NCBI GenBank assembly: GCA_002914805.1 | Contig: JXTB01000522.1 | Location: 146,796-210,795 of the forward strand | DNA length: 64,000 nt | Source of the DNA: Parasponia andersonii | Taxonomy: Eukaryota; Streptophyta; Magnoliopsida; Rosales; Cannabaceae | Direction: 5' to 3' | The notes under the pieces: model-generated | What the model saw: the letters and a program-made list of their open reading frames with translations, nothing else | What the model was told of the DNA's origin: nothing | The model's database searches: none | In this document: positions 34,950 through 46,862 of the stretch, in pieces | Layout of the letters: every line of letters starts with the position of its first letter | Numbering within the stretch: position 1 is the stretch's first letter | Made by a program: the position numbers and the translations under genes

Positions 34950-35530
34950 CTAAAACATGTCCTGCAAATCAAAAAGGGGCTTCAACCAAATGTTTGAATA
35001 AATTAAGCATAGAATAACTAAATCATTAACTTTCCAAATAAATCAACCATATTTGGAAGATTAAACAAAGCGAAAGCTTGATATTTCAAATTTATCTAAC
35101 AAAACAAGGTTATAAACTTAGAAAAAATGAGAGAGATAACAGATCAATTAGAATTATTCTAATATAGAGAAAAAATAACTCTAAAGATTCAAACTTTCTT
35201 GAATGGAAGAAGATGAAAATAACCAAAAAAAAAAACAATGAAAATTACCTTCAAATTTTCTAGAATTGAAGCTTCCTCAAAATTTGGCTTCAATAGAAGC
35301 TTCTTTGCAACAGATATGGAAATCTCTCCAGAATCTTCTCCATCATTAATCATCTTTCTCTTCTGATTTGTTTTAGACTCTTCGTCTCTAGAACTAGCTT
35401 TCTCCTTCCTCTTCTCGTGTCTTTTTAATTTTGATTCTAAAGGAGTTATTTCCTGACCTTGTTAATTTTTGCTTCATCTTTTTTGGGCTTTTTGATTTTG
35501 ATTCAGAAAAAGTAGCTAAACTTGCTCGAA
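34950..35530 (-). pseudogene. Broken 3' end of an unrecognised lysine-rich gene
   Basis: On the minus strand 35249-35461 is open. It reads as a charged segment (KRHEKRKEKASSRDEESKTN, then GEDSGEISISVAKKLLLKPN) and ends at a good donor, AAG-GTAATT. About 290 bp further on, TTTGCAG at 34962-34968 leads into the three codons DMF and a stop. Upstream, a second frame (SESKSKSPKKMKQKLTRSG) joins only after a one-base shift near 35455, which suggests a frameshift. I do not know the family. Composition suggests a nuclear or nucleolar tail. It may be a gene fragment carried by a transposon, or the last exons of a decayed gene. Confidence 0.4.
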
Positions 35531-36004
35531 TAACAACTATACCTAGCTAGATAGAAGAAGATGAAAATGGATATAGAAGATGGAGAAAAGAGAAACCTTG
35601 GTTACAAAAGATGGAAGAAAATGAAAAATATGGAATACGAAAGAAGAATGGCGAAGAAAGAGAAGCCATGGTTACAAGAAGCTAAATGGCCATAACTGTG
35701 AGAAGATGAAAGGGAGAAAAAGGCCTTTAAAGACCTAAGATAAAAAAATAGTATTTTTCGAAATATTACCGTATAGGAATAACATTTTTTTAAGGATCAC
35801 CATATATAACTAATTCTTTTTGTAATATTTATTGTTTTCTAGAATTTTCACAATTTTAATATTGTATTAAATGGTACAATATAAAAATACAACCAAATAT
35901 AGTATTATATGTAATTAATATAATATAGAGTCCTTATACAGTATACTAAATATGATCTAGTGTAAGTTTATACATGTAGTATATATTTTGAAAAAGATAT
36001 TTTC
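35531..36004. other. Intergenic
   Basis: Contains several GAAGATGAAAA(T)-type repeats at 35560-35720. AT-rich sequence at 35860-35960 partly matches, inverted, the segment at 27385-27500. Confidence 0.4.
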
Positions 36005-36412
36005 ATTTTTATACCTTGTATTTTGACGCTTTATTCAAATTATCTTTTAAACAATATAAAGTTTCAATTTTGATCAAAGTTATGGGTCCGATACTATTTG
36101 ATTGGAAAATGTAAATTGATTGTTTAATTTGATATACATGGAAGAGTGTAGTTTTTTTTTTTGGATAAAACACTAATGGTGGTTAGTTTTTTTTTTTTTT
36201 TGATATAATCCTGTAATTTTAATTTAGATTATTTTTAAGTATATATCTTTAAACTTTAATAGGGTGTTTTGATAAACACAATGGTCAAAATTGTTGTTTG
36301 AATTATAAATGATATATATTTGTTATAAGTTTTAAATTCAAAGGTAGTAATAATAATAACCAAAATATAAGATATAAATTGAACATATAATCAAAATACA
36401 AGGTATAAAAAT
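36005..36412. mobile_element. MITE-like element with perfect 22 bp inverted ends
   Basis: The 22 bp at 36005-36026 (core TTTTTATACCTTGTATTTTG) recurs exactly inverted at 36391-36412. Looser inverted similarity extends outward. The 408 bp interior has no coding frame. Confidence 0.55.
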
Positions 36413-38166
36413 ATATTTATTCCACTTTTATGTATAAAACATATCGCATGGTACATATAATTTCAGATATAAAATACATTGATATATATATATATATATT
36501 ATCTAAAAATATATATTTATGAAGTAAAGAGAATATCAAGCATTAATGACAATATGCTTAAAGAACAAGTATTTATGAATTGTTTTCCCTTTTTAACATA
36601 TTTGAATACATACCTCTATTTTTATTTCGATCTATATAAATATATATCTAGTTCTTTTGATATTAGGGTTGGGGTATTGAACTTTAGTCCTTAACATTGG
36701 AGGTGAAGGTGATTACCAATCAAGTTAAACTTGCGATACATATATATATATGTATATATTTATATATATAGTTTCAGGTATATATGACTCATTTCAAACT
36801 GATGTTTTTAAGAGTGTTATATTCAATATGTTGTTAGAAGTTTTATAATCATGATTCACAATATTTTTAGGAATCCTTCAAAATCATCAAAATTTTGACT
36901 AATTTTCATTGTGGTCAAAAACATTTTATATGACACTACTAAAACTTTCATTTTGAAAAAGAGTTCCAAATAACCATTTTGTAGAAAAACAATCTCTAAA
37001 TACTCGTTTTTATTCAAAATGAAAAACAATCTCTAAATACTCATTTTCTTAAACATATTTTCAAAAATACTCATTTTTATTTTTGTTTTAGAATATCTAT
37101 TGTTTAGAACTGTATACTGCACATATTTCATACATGAAATACATACCATCATGGATAAAAATTGTACGTAAAAATTAGTATGTATTTTAAAATGAATATA
37201 AACCACAACTATAAATTTACATTGTAAATGTAAACCATGGGTAATAATTTACATTTGAAATATATGCCACACATATTCTACATCCAAAATATATACCTAA
37301 ATAAGAGGTCATTTTGAAAAAAAATATAAAATGGGTATTTTTGGAATATAAAGCACAAAAGGAATATTTGGTGTAACTTATTTGATCCCAAAATACTCCT
37401 ACAGATGTCTATTTCTCGGGATTGTGAGATTTAGCCCAACTATCAGCCCCCCTTCCATAATTTTTGTTTAACTTTTCTTATGAAACAACCTAAAAGGGAA
37501 AAAAATAAAAATAATAATGTCAAAATGGGCTAGCATTAATGGGTCAACACGACATGACTATAATCTGTATGACATGAGTAATAAGTTTGGCTTAAAAAGG
37601 TCAAAGAAATTAAAGGTTTGAGGGCAAAACTCAACTCTAACAAAAAGCTTGTAAAAGTTGAGGGAAAAAAATACAATTTGGGTAGATGCCAACGATAATT
37701 ATATAATATATTTTAGTATAGTTTGGGTAGGTGCTAACCTATTTGGGATCTAGTTAAATTATAAAATCATTTATCACATATATTATTTTATTTTAAGAAA
37801 AAAAAAACTACTTTCATCAATAGAATAATAGTATATAACTTATCGTAGGAATTTTAGGTACAAAGCAAATATCTGAAGAAGCTAATTAAAATCATAAAAG
37901 GAATTTTGTGTAATGGAATTCTCGCGAAATCTATCTGAAGTAATAAGGAGACTCATATAGATTACTATTATTATGTTCTTGAATAGAGCTCTCCATCTCT
38001 ATTTGCTTGTTACAACCATCCATCCAAATTATATTGTTGATATCTCTCAAACTCCAAAAACAATTGGAGGGCAAGAATTATTATATAAACTACCTAAATT
38101 TGAATCATAAATGATACAAGTCTATATAATAATCATACTAAAATGATAATATATATATATATATAT
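36413..38166. other. Intergenic, very AT-rich
   Basis: (AT)n runs lie at about 36481-36500, 36738-36770 and 38146-38166. The string AAACAATCTCTAAATACTC occurs twice, at about 36987 and 37025. No gene is seen. Confidence 0.6.
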
Positions 38167-38412
38167 GGTTGCCAATCCAGTAGGTATTTTTTTAACCTAT
38201 ATATAGGTTTTTTTATTAGCTGTTAGATCATCGTTTAATGGTATTCCTGTAACTATAATGATGTGTATGAAAAGACGTGCATTATTAATGTTATTTTTCT
38301 CTCTCTCTCTCTCTCTTATTTTTTTACTATAAAAAATATGCATGATAAATTTTAATTGGGCAAAATGATACGTATATATAGGTTAAAAAAAATACCTACT
38401 AGATTAGTGCCC
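38167..38412. mobile_element. MITE with about 40 bp terminal inverted repeats
   Basis: The left arm CCAATCCAGTAGGTATTTTT at 38172, followed by TTAACCTATATATA, is matched inverted by the right arm ending TACCTACTAGATTAGTG at 38392-38408. About 246 bp in total, with a (CT)n run at 38301-38315. It sits in an (AT)n tract, so a target duplication cannot be read. Confidence 0.75.
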
Positions 38413-38939
38413 TATATATATATATATAAATTATCATAGATCTAAATCTAAGCAGATTAAAATAATGAAAAGAAAAAAACAAAAGAAATCTAAAATCACC
38501 ATAGATCTAGATATAGTACACTAAATCACCACATATCTTTATTTGAGTAGACTAAGACTACCATATAAGTATTTATCCTGGTGGAGTTCCCACTGGAATG
38601 ATTATTTAAAAATAAAATAAAGAAAATGAAACTCCCCAAGAGAGAGAAATTCAAAATATATTCCTCTTTGGCTTATTAAAGAATAAGGGAAAAAAAACCT
38701 CTCTTCAGTTAGAAGAAAGGAAGAGACAAATGGAGAGAACAATTTTAATCAAGGAGGAGTTTAAATTTCTCACATATACTTCATATTTCAATTTAATCTT
38801 GTTTTATATAAAAATATTATCTCAATTTTTTTAAATCTTTTTAATTCATAAAATTAGCAATTAATATTCCACAATCACTTAAAAGTAAATTTGTACTAAT
38901 AATATTCTGACAACAAAATTTTAAAAGAAAAATCAATAA
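38413..38939. other. Intergenic
   Basis: AT-rich. The motif CACCATA(G/T)ATCT is reiterated around 38498-38560. No gene is seen. Confidence 0.5.
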
Positions 38940-39245
38940 TAAGTATGATTATAGCACAATAACAATGCAGGTTCGAAAACATAAATAATTAAGCATGACA
39001 ATTATATATAATATTAAAAATGAGCATGATTAGACACATGAATATCATAATATTGAAAATAAAATCATAATTAATTAGGCACGGATATAACGTAATAACC
39101 AAAACATGCATAATTAGGCACAAAATAGCATAATACGAAAAAGGCTACGACTAGACATGAAAATAGCATAGCATTAAAAACATGCATAATTAGGTATGAA
39201 AATAGAATGATATCGAAAATATGGATAATTGTGCAGGAAAATAGA
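38940..39245. repeat. Degenerate tandem array, unit about 40-50 bp
   Basis: Seven or so units share (A)TGCATAATTAGGCA, GAAAATAGCATA and ATA-GAAAA blocks, clearest at 39105-39245. The 65-residue minus-strand open frame here is only the translated repeat. Confidence 0.7.
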
Positions 39246-39642
39246 TAAACACGAGAACACACACACAATACAAAAATAGTACAAGCATGTTACATGCCAT
39301 GTATTGCACGAGGCCGGTCATCAGTAGAAAAAATATTGGATGATCTAAAAAAGATCAAACGGTATAAACGAGTTGGAGAGTCTGTTGAGGGGATCGAAAC
39401 CTAAATGTTAAGTCAGTAACACTTTGTAGAAGATGATCTAGAGTTGGTTTAATTACATTGAAGGCGAGAGGAATAAGAATGTTGCTTATGAATAATGTTT
39501 TTTTTTTTCCAGTTATTGTTGTTGACTACTAAATGAGTAATACTATAAAAATTATTGTACTACATGTTTGTGACAAAGCTCAAATCTTCACCTTTTGACA
39601 TAGTATTAAAGATATCATTTAACCAATTTTCTTGCTATAATC
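39246..39642. other. Intergenic
   Basis: No gene or repeat structure is seen beyond a short (AC)n at about 39257-39266. Confidence 0.5.
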
Positions 39643-39738
39643 AATGGGTATAAAAAAAGTGTGGTTTAATTGTGATAGGTAATCTTTCACAATGGGTATA
39701 AAAAAAGTGTGGTTTAATTGTGATAGGTAATCTTTCAC
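39643..39738. repeat. Perfect 48 bp tandem duplication
   Basis: The 48 bases at 39643-39690 are repeated without change at 39691-39738. The unit begins AATGGGTATAAAAAAAGTG and ends GGTAATCTTTCAC. Confidence 0.95.
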
Positions 39739-40950
39739 AAGTGCTTTCTTTACTGAATTATTAGGTAAGCACGATTTTAAAATGATCTAGAAATGATTAA
39801 GGCTCGAGAATAACAAGAATCCAAAATAGGGCTCGATTAGGCATTTAAATAGAAAAACAAGAGAAAATTACAAATACAGATATTATTATTAACCGTAATT
39901 AGATCAGGCATCATAATTATTAATCTTAGCCATGCTTTTCACGATATGAGAAAGTACTCATAAAAAATTGAAATTCGCACACTTTTTAAACTTTCTTTAA
40001 TAACAAAATTGGTCCCTATTTTCTTGAAACCTAAAAAACCCTAGGCATTCTTTCTCTCTCTCCCCTCTACATCTCCTCTCAATAAAAAAGCTAATGTTGC
40101 CCCGCTTGGAGAGCGGAGAGGGGGGGGTCTTCCTTTCCCCTTCTCTGGTCTCCTTTCCTCACCATCTTCTTCCTCCTCATCCTTTTTTTTTGTACTCTTA
40201 ATAAGTCTAGATCTAATTTTGATTTGTAGTACTATATTTTATAAGAATTTTAGTTCACTCTAAATCTTAAATATGATATTTCTTCTCAGATCTAGATCTA
40301 TTTATTGGTCAGTTTTTGTTTTAATTTCTTTTCCATAGGCGTAGATCTCGATTGAAGTTGGCCTCATATAGTCTACTCCCTCAAGAATATAGTTAGGAGC
40401 AAGTGTTGAAGACAATAGATTATTGGTAACTCTTGTTATCTCTTTCTCTTAAAGAATTATGGTAATCCACACATTTGTTCTTAGTTGTGTTTGTTATCCA
40501 TTTTTCGTCTATTTTTTTTTGAGGAATTTGAAATTGTAATCCTTATACTTATATTGTAAATTGAATTTTTTTTACTTCAATTAATGATATTTCCTTGAAT
40601 AGCTCGTTTATCTCAATGAAAAAAAGAATAATCCTTACTACATTTCAAAAAAAAAAAGAAAAAAGCAAATGATTGGTCCTCATTATAGACTTATAAATTA
40701 AAATTTCTTCTCGTACTTAATAGTTTTGGGAATCTAGCTATTTCGATATTCAATTTTATGTCTTTTTGACAAACACTCACCTATTATATAAAGAGGTTTT
40801 CATAATATTTACACTATTTTAAAGAAATTTAGGATGAACTATTTTTTGGGATTAGAAAGTTTATACAAGTATCGATGTTTATTTCCTTTCCTTTTTTAAT
40901 TTCTTTTCTCATTAAGCATTCAAACTTTCAAATTTATTCTAAGGGATTTA
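39739..40950. other. Intergenic with a possible retroposon tail
   Basis: A less AT-rich block at 40020-40180 (CT-rich, then GGAGAGCGGAGAGG) is followed by T-rich DNA. A CTCAATGAAAAAAAG segment at 40612 lies near an A-rich run at 40647-40667, which resembles LINE or retroposon 3' ends. No reverse transcriptase is seen. Confidence 0.3.
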
Positions 40951-41646
40951 GGACTAGTTTGGTAAAGCTGTAGATTTTGAGGAAAATACTTTTAGCTGTA
41001 TTGAAAGAAAAATCTACTGTAGCGTAAAGTAGCACTGTGTTTGGTAAATTGTAATTTTAAAATGTTGTAACTTGAAAAGTTGTATTAAAGTATTTAGTAA
41101 ACTGTATGACTGAATTATTATGCAACTATAAAATAATCAAAATATACATCATGGTACAATTATGCATATTTATAGAAGGAGTTTATTAATATTTTTTTTA
41201 CAATTATGTATATTTATACATACTAAAGATATTAATACTTTTTTCTAAAAAAAATTATATGAAAATAAACTTAATTAAATTAAGAACTCAATTAAATTTA
41301 TTTTATTTTTATCTGAATTTAAAATTTCAATAAAGAATCAATTTGGTTACTCCAAAATAATTAATATGAAGAGTATTTTAGTCAATTATACTTTAAATAT
41401 ATTAATACTTTTTTAAAAAAATATTGATATGAAAATAAATTCAATTAAATATGTGGCATTTTTACTTTTAAGTATATTATGATTTATTCATTAAAAGATA
41501 GTGTAGAGTCTTACATAATCTAAAAGCCAAAACTACTGTAGTTTTGACAAAAATTATTGAATAATCTGATTTTACTAAACACTTTTTAGCTCACAGATTA
41601 TTCGAAAAGTACTTTTAATTTATTAAGAAGTTAAACCAAACTAGCC
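40951..41646. mobile_element. TIR transposon, non-autonomous, 696 bp
   Basis: The ends are GGACTAGTTTGGT (40951) and, inverted, GGCTAGTTTGGT (41646), which align with one gap. The flanks are TTTA on both sides (40947-40950; 41647-41650), a possible 4 bp target duplication. The interior is AT-rich with no transposase. Confidence 0.7.
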
Positions 41647-42806
41647 TTTAGAATTCTTGACTTTATCCTACTTCATTCCTAACCCAAATTTTGGCATCAA
41701 GACAATTTTAAAGAAAAGAAAAGAGTAAGCCAAATCAAACTTATCAGAATTGAACATATTATTAATTTATGACTATGAAAGCCTTGAAAAATTATTATTT
41801 GATTTCTTAGACTAGTGCATATGGAATGGGTTGATCTAGAAAATATGTGTGCTTATATGTGTAATGATCAAAATATACGAAAGCTGCTAATATTAAAGAG
41901 TTACATATAAAAATGTACATGTACATATATATTTTATTCATTTTCAGATGATAATAAAAGTATCCCCTTAATTTTGACGAAACGCTTGATATATCTACAT
42001 AAAGGTATTTTAGTCATTTAAAAAAATTACTTAATTTTTAGATCAAATTATACAGAAAAAATTTGTACTAATTTAATAATATGAGAGGATATTTTTTTTA
42101 TTTACGAAAACTGTACATATAAATTGAGCATTTCTTCAAAATAGTTGTTTTTGTGATTATTATGTTATTAAGTTTTAGGATGAATATATATCTATATATA
42201 TATATTTGTGAGTAATATTAAGGATAGGAATATCTTACACAAAATTTTTTACACTATTTGGAGTGTCATTTATTTCAACTACTACCCTTTTAAAGATAGA
42301 ATCAAATTATTTAAATTTAAGTGGCTAAAAATGAAAATAGGTCACTAATCTAAGTCTATTTGGCAAGATTTTGGTGTCTTATGTTTTGTTTTTGTTTCTT
42401 TTTTTGGAATTAATACTTACTTCAATTTCGAATATTTTGTCCCTGTCATATTATAGGAAAAAAATAAACTAAAAGAATTTTAGAAAAATTATGGCTATAT
42501 ACGAGGTGTTCTAGAGACGGAGCAAACGAAAAAAAGAAAGGGAAAAAAAAAAAAAGAAGCCAAGGTTGTTCTAGAGAGTCAACGCAGCGTGGTATACTGG
42601 TACGACGACGACGAAAACTTCAAGAGGAGTATACCCAGAAAGAAAGGAGATTCCTTGTTCTACGAAGAAAATTCAAACACCATAATTTTGTACATATCTA
42701 TATCATATATATGATTAAACTAGCACACCAGAAGTTTTTGACCAAAGAATTTGTACAACCGTATTAGTCTATCTTTGCTACTCCAAGCTAAGCTTCAACA
42801 TTCCAT
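41647..42806. other. Upstream region of the NLR pseudogene
   Basis: AT-rich to about 42480 and then less so. No clear promoter element can be assigned. (AT)n-like sequence is at 42186-42206. Confidence 0.5.
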
Positions 42807-43792
42807 GTGGCGGATTTCATGCTCTCAAAATTGACAGAGTCCATTGTGTTCCAGACAGCCGAAAGGGTCTCCGAGCTTCTGGTTTATGAAGCGGCGTCCT
42901 TGACCAGCGTGAAGGACGACGTGGAGCGGCTCCGGGCAGAGCTGCGGCGGATGCAGTGCTTCTTGAGAGATGCCGAGAGCAAGCAAGAACGGTATTTGGG
43001 AGAATCGATCGATAGGTGCATGGTTCAAGTGAACAAAATGGACTACACAGGGATGGGTGCAAAAACATGCAGGATGCATGATCTAATGAGAGAATTTTGT
43101 GTGTCCAAGGCAAGAGAAAACTTGTTTGAGATAATCCAACATGAGATAAACAAGAATTTACCTGGTTCTTCTTCATTTCAGCACTTTCCTGCAACTCGTT
43201 CACGTCGAATTTCTGTCCACCTTGGTCAATGCCTTGATTACCCTGCACTTTCGTTTGAACAGGTGCATCCCCACCTACGTTCCCTTCTATGCTTTGCTAC
43301 CCATTCTCGTTCTATATTACCTCTAAAGAACAAGAGTTTTAGGCTATTGAGAGTCTTGGAACTTGGCCAAATTCGAGTTGCACCTCATTCTCAAATGCTA
43401 AGAGAAATTGGTAATTTAATTCACTTGAGGTACCTAGGCCTCAAATCTGCTAAGATAGTCAACTTGCCACACTCCATAGGCAACCTGAGGATTTTGCATA
43501 CCCTTGATCTTCGAAATAATGACGGTATCAGAATGCCCAGGGCAGTCTCAGGGTTGATACGTTTGAGACATCTATTATTACCTTATGGTGGTATACTCTT
43601 TCAAACTGGAGAAGGAATCATTTTCGAATGGATAAGCTGACAAACATTGAGACTACGAAGTTTATAGAATGCAAGGATTTGATAAAATATGATGCACACC
43701 TGAAATTGACCAAACTTCGAAATTTAGGAATAAATGTTAAACGTGAAGAGGATCTTAGGAAGTACTTGAGTCTCCTGTTATGGCATCAGGTC

Positions 43793-44127
43793 TGTTGGAA
43801 ATAGGAGATTTTTAAGGCTATAAAGGCTAAGAAAAACTATAAAGGATTTTGGTGGAAGAGAAGAACTTGTATTACTACTTGAATTGCTTTTCTTTTGCTT
43901 GATATAAAATGGGGGGAGGAGCACTCTATTTATACTACTCCAAGAATGATTTTAGATGCTCCATGTAACCTCTAACCACCTAATTAATTATACAATCTAG
44001 CAAATACAAGAATACTCTAGAAACTTGGATATTACATACACACACCAAAACGAGCCTAACTCGCAACACAGGCCAAAATAACTAAACTATGGCCCAATAG
44101 GTCACAAAGAAGTTTATTTCTAATACA
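43793..44127 (-). repeat. 3' LTR of the copia element
   Basis: 335 bp. On the minus strand it starts TGTATTAGAAATAAAC, directly after a purine-rich tract AAGTTTAAGGGGA (44128-44140). Confidence 0.85.
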
Positions 44128-44132
44128 TCCCC

Positions 44133-46207
44133 TTAAACTTGATTTGTGACACCTAATAAATTTTTTAACTTAAGAAAATCTTCATACTTGAGTGGTTTGG
44201 TGAAAATATTTGCCACTTGGTCTTTAGTCTTCACATACTTCAGTTGCACATCTTTTCTTGCAATACATTCCCTTATATAATGGTAGCGATTATCGATATG
44301 TTTGTTTCTATCATGGAAGACCAAATTCTTTGCCAAAGCAATTGCTGATTTATTGTCAATATAGATCTCAGTGGGTTCATTCTGAGGAATGCATAGTTTC
44401 TTCAATAAATTTCTTAGCCAAATCATATGAGAGACACATGATGTAGCTGTAACATACTCTGCTTCACAACTTGAAAGTGTGACGATTGGTTGCTTTTTAG
44501 ATATCCATGTGAAAGCAATTTCTTCCATAAAGAATATAAAACCACTTGTATTCTTTCGATCATCTAAGTCTCCACTCCAATCACTGTCACTATAACCCAT
44601 AAGATTATAGTTATTAGATAATGAATATCGTAAACCAAAGTTAGTTGTACCTTTAATATATCGAAGGATTCTTTTCGCAACTTTCAAGTGAGTGATTGTT
44701 GGAGATTCCATGTAACGACTGACCAGGCCCACAACAGGTAGTGCAAACATCTAACTAAACTCTTGTAGAGTGTTGGATCCACTTTTTCTCCTTTATCATG
44801 CTTTGATAGCTTGACTCCACATTTGATCGGTGTATTGACAGCCTTGCAATCATTCATCTTGAACTTCTTGATGATCTCTTTAGCATAGCCTTCTTGTGAA
44901 ATGAAAATTCCATCTTCTTCTTGCTTCACTTCTTTGCCAAGATAGTAACACATGAGTTTGATGTCAGTTATCTCGAACTCTTTGATCATTGCTTTCTTAA
45001 ACTCTTTGAACATGGATGGATCACTCCTCGTGAAGATCAGATCAGTAACATAGAGGCACACGATCAAGATATCTCCATCTTTTACATGAGTCTGATGTTA
45101 GTTATCTCAAACTCCTTTGTCATTACTTTCTTAAACTCTCTGAACATGGATGGATCACTCCCCGTGAAGATCAGATCATTGAAAAGGAGGCATACGATCA
45201 AGATATCTCCATCTTTTACTTTGAGTACAACGCATGCTCAAAAGGACATTTAATGAAGTTGTTATCTTGGAAGTACTTGTCGATGCAGCTATTCCATACT
45301 CCTAGTGCTTGCTTTAACCCATAAAGGGCCTTCTTCAACTTTAGGACCTTATCTTCTTGTCTCTTAATCTCATACCCAGATGGTTGCTCTATATAGGCTT
45401 CCTCTTCAAGGACTCTATTTAAGAAAGCAGACTTGACATCCATTTGATGAATTTTCCATTTATTTTGAGCAGCTAATGAGATGATCAATCGTACCATTTC
45501 TAGACGGGTGACAGGAGCAAATACCTCATCATAGTCTATGCCAGGTCATTGACTGTATCCTTTCGCGATCAATCTTGCCTTATATCTCTCCACTTCTCCT
45601 TTAGCATTCGTTTTAGCCTTGTAAACTCATTTCACATCGATTGCTTTGTGCTCTTTTAGAAGTGTAGCAAGCTTTCATGTACCATTCTTTGTGATCACTT
45701 TTATTTCTTCATCCATCGCATCTCCCCACTCTTTACTTTATGTAGCTTCATCAAAGCTTAATGGTTCACAATCACCAATGAGGCAAAAGAGAGTCAAGTC
45801 ATTTTGATTCTGAGTCACATCATATATCTCTTGTAAGCTCCTTAATCTTGGTATTCTTTCACTTGAACTGCTGCTTAAAGATGATCCTGATATTATTTCT
45901 TGATGAGTGCTTACCATTGGTGAAGTAGGTGGGGGTAATAGGCTCTTACAGTTCTTCTCTTACTTGCTCCATTCTTTGTTGCTCACTTTCTTCTTCAATT
46001 TATGGTAGGAAGTCATAATTTCCCTCTTGTGTGTGCCATTTTTAGGTGCTTTCTTCGTCAAACTCTACATCACGACTAATAATAGTCTTGCCATTGCTTG
46101 GATTATAGAGCTTGTAGCCTTTTGAGATAGAGTCGTTGTCGATGAAGACAAACTTTTCACTTTTATCGTCGAGCTTGGTTCTCTTTTTATCAGGCACGTG
46201 AGCATAA
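44133..46207 (-). pseudogene. copia reverse transcriptase and RNase H region, degenerate
   Basis: On the minus strand, 46042-46207 is the segment between integrase and reverse transcriptase (SKGYKLYNPSNGK). 45216-45497 is the RT start (HQMDVKSAFLNR, LYGLKQA). 44684-45067 holds the catalytic block, which reads YVTDLIF where the family has YVDDLIF. 44133-44750 is RNase H with GYSDSDWSGD, SSCEAEY and IYIDNKSAIALA. A 134 bp tandem duplication (44951-45218) disrupts RT, and the stretch 45500-46040 has several stops. It cannot make an active enzyme. Confidence 0.9.
44951..45218. repeat. 134 bp tandem duplication within copia RT
   Basis: Copies at 44951-45084 and 45085-45218, about 90% alike. Both contain GGATGGATCACTCC and ATCAAGATATCTCCATCTTT. 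It is specific to this insertion because it duplicates the RT active-site region. Confidence 0.9.
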
Positions 46208-46808
46208 TGGTACACCCTGCTCATTTGGCTCTCTAAATCTAAATGGTGTTGCTCATGGCTCTAAAGTCCTCTATATATACTACTCACCCAAAAAGATAGA
46301 GGAAGACCCTAGAATGCAATGAACACTTCTAGAATGATCAAGAGAGGTCTTGGCCATACTAAAAGACTCTAGATGGTGCTACTAGGTCCTAGAAGCTTCT
46401 AGAATGATTTGGAAGAGCCAAGATGGTGCGTGAACCTCTTAGAATGATCTAAACCATGCTTATTGTAGATTTCTCTATGTAAATATCTTTGTAGATATCA
46501 TCAGTTTATTCAAAAATATTCTAAATCCTTTGTAAGATCATGCCACTTGACACGATCATAACCCTTGGTTAGTTTAGGTTTTGCCTATATAAAAGACCTA
46601 TTGGATTCATTTATACACAAGTCCCATTGGTGAGAGTTGTAAGAATTCTAAAAGTAATACAAAGTCATTTATTCACTGAAACTCTCTTATCTTTACTACT
46701 TTGTCTCAAAGTTTACTAAGTCCCTTTCTTGAGTGTTGGTAAGCTGACTTAGTGCGACAGACTGTGTTAAAGCCACATGATTGTCTAGTTTAAGCTAGGG
46801 TCATGACA
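46208..46808 (+). repeat. 5' LTR of the gypsy element
   Basis: 601 bp, starting TGGTACACCCTGC and ending GTCATGACA. A TATA-like CTATATATACTACTC is at about 46271. Confidence 0.9.
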
Positions 46809-46862
46809 GCGTGGTTTCAGAGCTTTGGTTGCTCGTTATATATTGGTAGTTCTATTGTCCAA

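Noticed and set aside
39071..39268. 65-codon hydrophobic open frame on the minus strand
   Set aside because: It is the translation of a degenerate tandem array.
44921..45253. 110-codon open frame on the plus strand
   Set aside because: It is antisense to the copia RT and exists because of the 134 bp tandem duplication.
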